This document shows, piece after piece, positions 1-9,506 of a DNA stretch of 64,000 nucleotides. The first letter of the stretch is position 1. Each line of letters opens with the position of its first letter. The stretch comes from Brachypodium distachyon. Taxonomy: Eukaryota > Streptophyta > Magnoliopsida > Poales > Poaceae. The position numbers were made by a program, and so were the translations under genes. The notes beneath the pieces are model-generated. The model worked only from the letters and a program-made list of their open reading frames with translations. It searched no databases and was not told the origin of the DNA. The stretch spans positions 6,448,001-6,512,000 of the forward strand of contig NC_016132.3 in assembly GCF_000005505.3 (NCBI RefSeq), in the 5' to 3' direction.

Positions 1-287
1 AGGATGTCCTCTCAGGCCTGAACATTGTGAGCTTCTCTTTAAATGATTTCAAACCACAAGATACCTAGTGTTGTTCGAAACAGAACTAGATATGAATGTT
101 GGCAAATAAAGTTCCATAAATAACAGGCTGAACTACCAAGAACTAGACAACTTAATGCTTGACTAACATGCCACCACATAATTGTAACGTTACATGGTCT
201 ACTGGATGGTACCAATAAACAGCATTCACAGACAATAGCATAACCAAATACATAAATTCTAGGTGGCAAAGCATGTCAACATCTTAC

Positions 288-552
288 TACTCAGGTCGGC
301 AATAGACTGTTCGATGACATCAATCTCAGACTTGAGCAACTTGATGTTCCCCTCATGGTGGTTGAGCTTTTGCCCCAGCTTCTGCAGCCCTTCCTGCATC
401 ATCTGCAAGGAATTCCATCAACACTAATATGCAGGAATAACCTCACAGCATTGCACGGAATACTGAACTGAACTGGCAAAAATGAAGCCCAAGAATATGA
501 AGCACACCTTGGTGTTGAAAACAATTATCTGATTAGCCAGTGGAGTCTCCAT
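288..552 (-). CDS. DMS3-like SMC-hinge protein, first two coding exons (gene runs off the left edge)
   Basis: Two short minus-strand exons join in frame. Exon A is 552..508 (METPLANQIIVFNTK) with donor GTGTGC. Exon B is 402..288 and starts just after a TTGCAG acceptor; its best donor is GTAAGA at 287, after which the gene leaves the window. The joined peptide contains an F-N-T-K, L-x-x-L-G-x-K-L, H-H-E-G-N-I-K-L-L-K-S pattern followed by a helix. This matches the N-terminal coiled coil of plant DMS3, a small protein with an SMC-hinge-like domain that acts with DRD1 and RDM1 (the DDR complex) to help Pol V transcribe in RNA-directed DNA methylation. The catalytically inert hinge part is not visible here, so the call rests on about 53 residues. 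The ATG lies directly after a TTCCAG acceptor at 554, implying an upstream 5'UTR exon in the 827-920 region. Another coiled-coil protein cannot be excluded. Confidence 0.55.
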
Positions 553-622
553 GCTGGAACAGAGAACAGGCAAGGTTTAGAAAACCCCAAATACGCTCAA
601 ACAACTGCGCGTATGAGGAGCG

Positions 623-920
623 CCAGGGGCGGAGCTACAGCGGTACAAGGGTGTGCATCTGTAAACCCACGGGCGGAGGACCCGGCAGGGCAAGGTAGGG
701 CGGCCGCCCCACCTTGATTTTCGCCTCAGTTATGAATTGGGGAAGATGAAACGGGGAGCTAATGGGCGGAATCCGTTCGTGGGGTGATGGGAGGAGAAAC
801 GGTCGGGAGAGAGAGGGGAGATCAACCTTCGGTGGAGGAAGACGAGATAGGGGGCTGGGGCGCTCGGCAGCGGTGGCGGCGCTGGCGCGAGGAGGAAGAC
901 GAGCCACGGAGCGAGCCTGC
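623..920 (-). repeat. GC-rich repeat copy 1, forming the 5'UTR/promoter of the DMS3-like gene
   Basis: Read on the minus strand, this segment aligns almost end to end with 33190-33566 on the plus strand. The blocks shared in order are GCTGCCGAGCGCCCCAGCCC, TCGTCTTCCTCC, CGACCGTTTCTCCTCCCATC, an ACTGAGGC stretch, a GGGCGGCCGCCC palindrome and the terminal TGTAGCTCCGCCCCT. The outer end (CAGGGGCGGAGCTAC on the plus strand at about 624) resembles a hAT-type terminus. A GT donor at 826-825 follows CACCGAAG, at the same place as the donor in the other copy. Confidence 0.7.
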
Positions 921-999
921 GAGACCTGACCTGGTGCTGGTGGTCTAGTTGTCCATAGAAGGAAGGGTGCATTTGGTCAGTTTGCTTTTCTGCTTTTAC

Positions 1000-2020
1000 T
1001 TCTGATGAAAAAAAAAAGAAAAAAGCAAATCAAAAGGCTATTTTCCGCACAGAAAAACAAAAAATCAATAAAAAAAAGTAACTATTCTTGATGCTGGACA
1101 AAAAACAAAAAAACCACAAGACATGCGATGTTGTTTTATGTCGTGGAGTCGATTAAGAGCAATCTGTTTTGGCACCCAACCAGATGAACTGAGAACCTTT
1201 TTTTTTTTCGCGAAAGAGGAACCGAGAACAATCAAACAAAAGAGTAAATGAGATTTTCATTGTTTGCAACGTCACCATGTCACAAATTTAAAGTAAACCC
1301 ACTAGTTTTGGCAAACGAAATTGATTATATATGTATAATCAACAGTTCGAAAAGGATTTCAACCAAGCATCCGACTCCTTATTCTCTAACTCCCTCATTT
1401 TCTCCCCCAAAAATCCCGTCCATCCACCCAACATGCTAAAAGCACAAGCGGCTCCTATTTCGTTCTCCCCAATCAAAAATTAATCAAAGGCATAGTCTCT
1501 CCCTCTACTCTGGTGATCCCCGCTATGGCGCAAGCAGAGCTAATCGCTTGATGTAAACGACCTCGTACCTCAAAAACTAATGGCCAAAGCCAACTCTGGG
1601 CCGGGTGGAGGCTGCAGCGATATTCCGACAAGTAAAAATGGGAACGGCGAGGCATCTTAGAGGCGGGGGTAGTTGGTGGGGGCGGATCGACGCACCGGCG
1701 GTGACGCCAGTCGCTAGGGTATACTAAAGCACTCCGACGGCTGCAGGGCGCACGGGCCAGTAGTCCGTGGTCACTTAAGAAAAACTAGTGATTTGGGGTT
1801 CCATAACACATAATCGATATGTAATCACATGTTTTGGAGGAAATTTAAAAAACCACATGTTTTCTTCTAAATTTCCATAGGGCATCCGCATTGACCGGTT
1901 AGACCATCTAACGGCATAAATGATATAAGAAAACCGCATTTAAGGTTACCCACGTCATCTAAGTTGCCATGAGAACGCTGACATGTCCATGTCGTGCCTT
2001 GCTCGTTACACGGTTGCAAC

Positions 2021-2022
<2 letters not shown>
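1000..2022. other. Intergenic spacer with a micro-retroposon and no supportable gene
   Basis: This is A-rich DNA upstream of the DMS3-like gene. At 1197-1219 there is a 23-nt insert, C followed by poly-T and CGCGAAAGAGG. It is flanked by AACTGAGAAC (1187-1196) and AACCGAGAAC (1220-1229), which looks like a minus-strand, extremely 5'-truncated retroposon. The 20-mer TAACTATTCTTGATGCTGGA at 1079-1098 recurs twice in the SOUL gene intron. The 1460-1770 stretch is GC-rich but has no recognisable coding content. Confidence 0.5.

Positions 2023-2061
<39 letters not shown>
2023..2061. repeat. (CT)n microsatellite
   Basis: An almost pure CT dinucleotide run of about 35 bp follows CAACCAAA and ends at CCGTCC. 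It lies in transposon-like spacer. Confidence 0.9.
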
Positions 2062-2064
<3 letters not shown>

Positions 2065-2099
2065 CCACTGTTGAAAGTCGTAGGGAGCAAGCCATGGGT

Positions 2100-3757
2100 G
2101 AAGTGCGACTGGTGAGGAATTACACTATTGCATGGTGATTCATGAGGTTTGAGTGCATCAAGCAGCACAGTGGCACCAATACATGTCGATTTTGCAGGAA
2201 TTTGTCAAAGCTCTTTCCTAAGCATGATGGTCGTGGTTTCAAGGGAAACCTATCCATGTACATCAAAGATCCCAACTATGCGGTACGAACGATGGTACCC
2301 AAATGACATGAAAGCATTAGATTTGACTAGAGGTGGGTCGCGTTTGATGATGTTGACACAAGGTGTAGGTTCCTAAATTGTTCATATGAGGTGAGATTTG
2401 TGAATTGTATTTTTATTCAATTTTCGTGGTTATGCTTGATTTGATCATCCTCTTTGCTTAGGATGAGGAGACGTGCGATTTGTGTGATGAGTTGATCCAC
2501 ATCGGCCGCACAAAAAGAGCCAATGCTATCGAAGCATCATGTTCTGATTTGATAGGAAGAGGTGATGAAAGTGGAGAAAGAGAAGATGAAGTCAGTAAAA
2601 GAAATAAACAAGGTTGTATATGACAAGGCTAGAGGTAGGAGTGGGGTGAGAAGGAATTTGAAAAAAGATCAAAACTGAAGCTTGAAGTTGCAAAACGTAA
2701 GTTAGAAGATCAAGAGATGTGGTATCCGATGGCCGTTAGTGGTGTAGCAACATTGAAAGTTGTGTTATGGTTGGCTTTATTAGCTATAAGGTTCTAAATT
2801 ATACCATAAAATGCATCGTGTTATTATCAGTGTATTGTATGTCTCGCACCTTGCAGGATATTTATGATGAACTAAGTGTACGGTTAAACAAGTGTTTTTT
2901 TATACTGTTAAATCAAGCGCACGTCCATTACTCTGTAACCATTGGTAAAAGTGATCGCAAAAATTTACACCAAACAATTAAGCTCATTTGTAAATTCTTG
3001 AAACATTCCAGTTTTTTCAATTTGAACACAAGAAATAAAAAATATACATAAATACACAAATGATCTCATATGTCCACTGTTAAGTTTTGAGCTTACTTGG
3101 ACTAACGGTTGTAGAATAAACGACTTATTCAGTTCTAATTTAAATTTGAATTGTAGAATAAACGACTTATTCAGTTGTACTCCGTAGAATAAATGATTTT
3201 TACTAGATTTTCTTAATTTTGAATTGAGGGATGAAATTTTGACAGAATTTTGTGGATTGAAGCAACAGTTGCTAGGCTTGGAATCCTAGAGTTCATTTTG
3301 AATTCCACGAACCAACTTGTTTGGCTGGCATAAAATCGAATATATGAATTCAATTTGAAATTTCACGGAATCATACCATACCTACCCCAATTCGCTTCTA
3401 AAAGGTATCATTTCTTTGGAATTGTCTCTTATTCTACAAATCCATGTGGCAAACAAATATGCTTTTTGAATTTGGAATTGAAATTCAACGAAAATAAATC
3501 TTATGAAAATTTTATTTCATTTCTACCAAATGAAATGAGGGGCACCAAACAAGCTGTAAAAATAATACAAAGTTAATAAATCAATCACAAAATAAGAGGA
3601 GTGGAAACATAGGGAGAAACTATTCTAAATTCTAAAGCAAAATAGAAATGAAGAAATTATGAAATGTTTTTGGCGGTATCACAAAGTTTATCACGACTAT
3701 AAAGATAAAAAGACACTTATGTTTGTGAGCTCAAAACTCGTAACTTCATATAAGTAG
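2100..3757. other. AT-rich spacer, possibly an eroded DNA-transposon remnant
   Basis: Around 2560-2730 a broken plus-strand frame is rich in Lys/Glu (KVEKEKMKSVKEIN, then KKDQKLKLEVAKRKLED). This recalls the lysine-rich C-terminal tail of NAM-associated or PIF/Harbinger accessory proteins, but no domain can be demonstrated. From 2760 to 3757 there is only AT-rich sequence with short internal duplications (for example the TAGAATAAACGACTTATTCAG pattern twice near 3112-3180). No gene is supported. Confidence 0.3.
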
Positions 3758-4226
3758 TACTCCCTCCTTCCCATTTTATATGTCGTTTCTTCCCATTTTA
3801 TATGCCGTTTTAGGTTTTCAAAATTTTCCCAAATTAACTGTCTTGTTAGCCTAAGTTACTCCACCACCGAGAAAACGCTCCGGCATTTGCAACATTAACT
3901 CTTGCATGCATCACCATTATTGGCCAGCAAAGCCAGGCAGCCCAGCGGCAGTAAAGGGCGCGCTCAGCCAGGCAGTTACGCGTGCATGTCCATTAGTGGC
4001 TGATTGATTGAACTAAAGGGCGCGCTCAGCCATGCAGCTACGCGTGCATGTCCATTAGTGGCTGATTGATTGAACCAAAGCATTGTTCAGCCACGCCATT
4101 GCTACCTATCAGGCCTATTTTTCGGCCTCTTAAAGTCCTTCTTGGTATTAGAGTTCTCAGCCTCTTAAAGTCCTCCTTGGTATTAGAGTTTTTCCTAAAA
4201 CGACATATAAAATGGGAGGGAGGGAT
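3758..4226. mobile_element. Large MITE-like element with CTCCCTCC...TTTTATATGTCG inverted ends
   Basis: The left end CTCCCTCCTTCCCATTTTAT is mirrored by the right end, ...ATAAAATGGGAGGGAGGGA, with roughly 24 of 26 positions pairing. Inside are a ~65-bp tandem duplication (about 3953-4080, starting AAAGGGCGCGCTCAGCCA) and a second ~35-bp direct repeat (4125-4190, CTCTTAAAGTCC...GGTATTAGAGTT). It has no coding capacity. A shorter relative lies at 50362-50711. Confidence 0.7.
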
Positions 4227-4737
4227 GGCTTGGAACTAATTTTACTTGTTATTATTATCGATCGGGTTGTTAGTTTATTTTTCTTTTTCTTTTTTGGGCC
4301 GGTCTACACAATGCGCTCGCACTTTTTAGAGTAAAAAGTGCGTCCCGACCAGATTGCATGCAAGAAGCCCACAAGAGAAAGCAGTCCCAACAGTATCCTT
4401 CTCTGGTCCCACGTTCACACCAAAGACATACGTCTCACTTTCGGCCTTTTTTTCTCCTCTCGACCGAAGCATGTATCTCCTCTGTTGTGCCCCCCACGTG
4501 ACTGCCACATATTTTTTTTCTCCCTCGACTACACGGCTTTTTTCCTCCTCCAGCTACCTCAGTATCTCCATGAAACAAATCTATCCCCAAAAAAGTACCA
4601 CACAAATTACATTCAGCAAAAAGACAAACAAAGTTTGCTAAGAACCATTGAAATTCATCATTTCATACATACAATCCAGCACGAAATTCAACAAAGGCAC
4701 TTATCTACCACATCAAAACTACATGTAGTGAACTCAT

Positions 4738-4960
4738 GAAAGTAACTCACATATCTTGAAATTACATCTAACTCACTCAAAAGTAATTCCTGGCATGGAA
4801 TTTACATCTAAATCACTCAAAAGTAATTCCTGGCATGGAATCTACATCTAACTCACTCAAAGTAACATTTAAAATTGAAGTTACATCCAACAAGAGAAGT
4901 ATACCATCTAACTCACTCAATTCACTCAATGTTACATTCAACAAAGATAGAAGTAGTATA
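4738..4960. repeat. Short interspersed direct repeats
   Basis: The motifs ACATCTAACTCACTCAA and AAGTAATTCCTGGCATGGAA recur 2-4 times, giving a period near 42 bp in the middle. The upstream stretch 4226-4737 holds only ORFs without recognisable domains. Confidence 0.7.
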
Positions 4961-5202
4961 TGAAAACTTACCAATGTTAGTATGTTACATCCATCGCCAG
5001 CGACAGTTACATCCAACAAGATCAGGGTGGAGTCCCGCACCTCTTCCTTGAGGACCTTGCAGCCGGAAGATGACCAGGGGATCAGGAAGGTAGGAGCAGA
5101 TGTTGCGGAGTATTCCAATGGACCCTCTTCTTCCTCCCCTGGTTCCAGCCGCCCCACCACCACTGGCACTGTTGTTGCTCATGCGGATAGGAGTATAGGA
5201 CG

Positions 5203-5667
5203 ATGGAGGAGGTGGCGGAGGAATTAGGGGAGGGCTTCGCGGCCTACTGCAGGCGTGGCAAGGGCCGGAACCGCCAGGCCGCCTCCGTCACGCCGGGAGG
5301 TTGTTCGCCGTCTTCGACGCCTGGAGTTGGAGGACCGCCACGCCGCCTCCTCGCGCTGGCCTCCACCATGGCCGTGACCCAGCAGTGGACGGCTGTACCC
5401 GCCGCCGACGTGCGCGTTCCCAAATCCGCAGCTCCGCGTCGCCCCAACATCTTCTGCGCCCCGCACCCCACCATCCTCGGCGCGCCGCTCGTCTTCGTCG
5501 GCATCGACCTCAACCGCGCCGATCTGGCCGGTTTCCCCTCCCCGACCTCGCCTTCCTCCACCTCAACTCCAATCGCTTCTACGAGGTTGGGGCGGGGCGC
5601 TCCGGCAGCGGCGGGGGTGGGCGTGGGGCCGGGTCGCGCCAGCGGCGGTGGGAGAAGCCGGGGGTAG
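5203..5667 (+). pseudogene. Leucine-rich-repeat extensin (LRX)-like gene fragment, broken
   Basis: A GC-rich frame from 5203 contains FCAPHP, then VGIDLNRADLAGF; a second frame picks up LPDLAFLHLNSNRF near 5545-5580. Plant LRX/extensin cell-wall proteins carry, in this order, a VFCAP motif, GIDLNHADIAGYLP, LTDLALFHLNSNRF and then further LRRs. Here the connecting residues are deleted or frame-shifted, the later LRRs and the Ser-Pro extensin tail are absent, and there is no proper N-terminus. It sits in the 0.7 kb immediately upstream of the SOUL gene on the same strand, next to the repeats at 4738-4960. This suggests a gene piece captured and carried by a transposon rather than a gene that decayed in place. 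Its codons may still be transcribed from a neighbouring promoter. Confidence 0.55.
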
Positions 5668-5918
5668 GGCCGAGGGTGGGCGCGCCGGAGGTGGTGAGGG
5701 AGGCTGGGGGAGGAGGCGCCCCGGCGGCGGCGAGGAAGGAGGCGTGCGGGGCTAGTCACAAAATAGATTAGACGTTCTTATTTTAGTCCTCGAGTGAGTT
5801 GTTAGTTGATTGGCTCGCTTCAACTCGACTCGTTAGCTCGATTAGTAAAATCAGCCCCAAGCTGGGTTCACAGCTAGTAGCTCGTCTTGAAGCTACCGGC
5901 GACGAGGAGGCGAAAGCC

Positions 5919-8900
5919 ATGGCGAGCCAGCGTCCGGTGATGCTCTTGCTCCTCCTCTTCATCCCCTCGCTGCTGTCGCCGGCCGCCCGCGCCGCGGAGA
6001 CGCCGCAGTATTCGATGGTGCACAAGGAGTCGGACTTCGAGGTGCGCCTGTACCGCGACACCGTCTGGATGTCTGCCCCCTCCGACGAAATCTCCTTCCA
6101 CGTCGCCACCAAGCTCGGCTTCCATCGGTACGCCGCCCATCCCCCAACATATTGCTCCGATTGGCGCTGAATCACATGATTGGTTGCCGTGGGCCTGCAG
6201 TCCATGGAGATGGAATCTGGCCCCCTTGGATGTTCTTTCTTGTGAGTTCCGTCCTTCGATTTGTTCCCTTGGCGTGTCGATTCTTGCGTACGGATGGAGA
6301 AATGGGCAATAAATGGCTGGGGTAGTTACGGGGTTGGTGTCCCGATTACTTTTCATCAGGATGCGTGTTCATCTCTGTCGAGACATGAGAGTTCAGAAGT
6401 ATGTGATCTTGAGTAGAGCGGGTGTAAGAAACATTTGCTCAATTCTGTAACATGCGAAGTATTTGGGTTGGTAAGAGATCACGTAGCGTAATAAAATGTA
6501 GGATCAGCCATTCCAAAATGAGAGTGATTGAATCTTTAATCTTAAGTAGAGTTTAGGGTGAATACCTATTATTTGTGAATCATCTTGAGTAGAGACAAAA
6601 AAAATAACTATTCTTGATGCTGGACCAATTGCATAATTATAGAAGATCCTCAAAAGTTATCGAACACACCAAACTCCATCTAGGTTATCCAAATTATGAT
6701 AGAATGGTACCGTTAGCACCTATTCGATTTTATCTATGACCTGATAGAATGATATTGTCGGGACCTATAATCTTACTTGGTCATTTTGATCTGTGAAACA
6801 GATCATACTCCAACTAAGCTCTCCAATTATGACAGGCTCTGATAGGTTGACTGCATAAAAGCGCTGAACAGGGAGAGAGGATCCTAATAAAATGTTTTAT
6901 ATTTACTGCTATCAAGAAATATCCAGGGTTGTAGCCTGCATCAATACTTAATCACAAACACTGTTTTTGCCTTTTTATGTTCAGCCATGCGTAGGGGCTT
7001 CTCAAAATGTTAGGAGTTGATATTAAGATCTCAGTTGTGCCTTTTTTTTGCACAAGTATGTGAATATTTCTTATGGTATACTAGTATTTTGCGAGTTCCG
7101 TCCTTTGATGTGCTCCCCGCGGGTCGATTGTTGTGTAGATATGGAGAATTGGCAATAAATGGATGAGGAAGTTACAGGGTTGGTTTCCTGGTTGCCTTTC
7201 ATCAGGATGCTCTTTCATCTCAGTAGAGACGTGAGAGTTCAGAAATATGTGATCTTGAGTGGAGAGAGTAAAAAACATTGCTCAATTCTGTACACGAGTT
7301 TATGAATTATGAGAATGATTCAATCTTTAATCTTAGTTAGAGTTTAGGCTGAATAGCTACTACTTCCTCCATTCCTAAACATAAGATGTTCTAGCTTTGT
7401 GCTAAATCAAATTTCTTAATGTTTAACCGAGTTTATAGAAAAATCTACTAACATCTATAACTGTAAAACAATAAAATCTGTCATGATATATCTTCGTTCT
7501 TCGTAGTATGCTTATTTGATATTTTGGAACGGAGGGAGTATTTGTGAATCGTATTGAGTACAGACAAAAATTAACTATTCTTGATGCTGGATGAGTTGCA
7601 ATTGTAGACAATCCCCAAAAGTTAGCAAACACACCGAACTCGAATTAGGTTATTGAAATCTGATTAGAGTACCATTTGTACCTATAATCTGACTTGGCTG
7701 GTTTCATCTATGACCTGATAGAATGATATCTTTAGTACGTATGATCTGACTTAGCCGTTTTGATCTATGAAACAAACCAAACTCCAACTAAGCTATCCAA
7801 ATTATGATAGGCTCCGATAGGTTGTGAACAGGGAGAGATGATCCTAATAAAATATTTTATATTTACTGTTATCAGGAATACCAGGGTTGTAGCCTGCAGG
7901 AATACTTAATCAGAAACAACACACTGTTTTTGCCATTTTTGTTTAGCCATCTACGTAGGGGCTCCTCAACATGTTAGGAGCTAATATTAATATCCCTGTC
8001 ATGTCTATTTTGCATACATCTGCAAATATTTTTTATGTTATTATAGCATGACACTGAGGAAAGGCATGATCTCTTAATTTCTGAAATTCCTAATCCAAAA
8101 GGTATCAATTGGATTGATCCCAAGTGTTATTTGCAACTAAGCCTGCAAAAGTTCAACCCATCTGATATACAAATTTACTAAATGTTATTTTAGCAAGAAT
8201 GAAAATATTTAATTAGTATGGGGCAAATGCTCAATGGAAGCATGTGAATTATGAGTTTATGACGGCATTACAGTCTTCAAGTTATTTCTCTTCCAGCCTT
8301 TCAGGCAGGCCACTGTGTGCACATTTAATTACATGAATCAACCTTATTTTAAAAAGCTCTATTGATTACAGTTATGTTTGTCCATATTCTCTGTTTCACC
8401 TATTTGAATATCAGTTCCATCTATGCTGCTTTTACTCTACTGTTCCCTACGTCCTAATTTTACTCTACCTTGTTCCTGAATCCTTGCCAGATTGTTCCAG
8501 TACCTGATGGGCGCAAACCTCAACTCCTCCAGGATCAGAATGACGAACCCTATCCTAACCAGCATCGTTCCTGGCGCAGGGCCTCTGCACTCCTCAGCCT
8601 ATTTCGTGCGGCTGTACTTGCCAGCAAATTTTCAAGCTTCCCCTCCCGTCCCTCTCCCAGAACTGAACCTCCGTCCAGATAGGTGGCCGAGCCACTGCAT
8701 TGCTGCCAGGAGCTTCCCAGGTTACGCACGGGACAACAATGTCGTTGAGGAGGCCAAGAAACTCGCCATGAGCTTGAGCCGCTCACCGTGGGCAAACTCC
8801 ACAAACTACCCAAGTGAGAACGCTTACTCAGTCGCGCAGTATAGCAGCCCCTTCCGCATCATTGGCCGTGTCAATGAGGTTTGGTTCGATGTGGACTGCA

Positions 8901-8926
8901 AATCTGCTGGTGTTGAGACTTACTGA
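5919..8926 (+). CDS. SOUL heme-binding family protein, secretory type, two exons
   Basis: Exon 1 is 5919-6127 and exon 2 is 8491-8926; the 2363-bp GT-AG intron splits an Arg codon. The product is 214 residues. The start has a strong context (GCCATGG). Residues 1-25 form a signal peptide (hydrophobic LLLLLFIP core, cleavage expected after AARA). The SOUL domain follows from about residue 28: YSMVHKESDFEVRLYRDTVW, GFHRLFQYLMGANLNSSRI and TNPILTSIVPG, then the FVRLYLP, GYARDN and WFDVDC blocks. Family members bind heme or tetrapyrroles; this extracellular/vacuolar subgroup has no firmly established function. A likely poly(A) signal AATAAA lies near 9068. The intron is unusual because it is a tandem duplication carrying a MITE in one copy. 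Confidence 0.92.
6241..8040. repeat. Imperfect tandem duplication (~0.85 kb unit) filling the SOUL gene intron
   Basis: Copy 1 (about 6241-7085) and copy 2 (about 7088-8040) share GAGTTCCGTCCTT, GGCAATAAATGG, TTTCATCAGGATGC, GAGAGTTCAGAA and TATGTGATCTTGAGT, then CTATTCTTGATGCTGG, ATCCTAATAAAAT and CCAGGGTTGTAGCCTGCA, all in the same order. Copy 2 additionally contains a MITE at 7363-7538. Confidence 0.88.
7363..7538. mobile_element. Stowaway-type MITE in SOUL intron, duplication copy 2
   Basis: The element has ends CTTCCTCCATTCCTAAAC and ...TTTTGGAACGGAGGGAG and is flanked by TA on each side. The homologous position in copy 1 of the duplication (TA at 6570-6571) is empty, which defines the insertion precisely. 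Confidence 0.88.
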
Positions 8927-9506
8927 AACGGTGTGCATCCTGTGTCATCACCATAAACCGTGTTTAATGTGCATCGGTGTACATGATGTATATATGTAGC
9001 AAATCAACTTGCATTCGGAATGTGCGACTGGTAAATGTTTCCACCGTGATGATTCCAGTTCTCGGGTAATAAAATACTTGTAAGTTATTCATACAGCTAA
9101 TTGAAAACAAATTTGAAGATATTTGAGCCGAGTTTGTATTCAATTTTAACTGGAAGAGATCAACGTGTATCACATGAACAGAACGATCTTGCGAGTCAAA
9201 TGGTATCTACACCTAGAACGTGTGAAAATTAATGAAATGCTAATGGACTAACAAAAAAACAGATCGTACGTGTCCTCCGCTTCCAAGCAACGCATATCCG
9301 GTCCACTAAAAAACTCAGTATCAGGAGATCATGGAGGGAGAAAATGACCGTTCCAGGTCTACAATTCCCTAAGGAGGGTTCCTAATACATAGTTTGTGCA
9401 AAGGCTGAGACACTTGGGACTGCGGCTACTTACCAAAATTTTCTCTTCGTGTGACAAGGCGGGCAGAAATAAGATAAGGCAAATATGCAGCATTACAACA
9501 CAAGAC

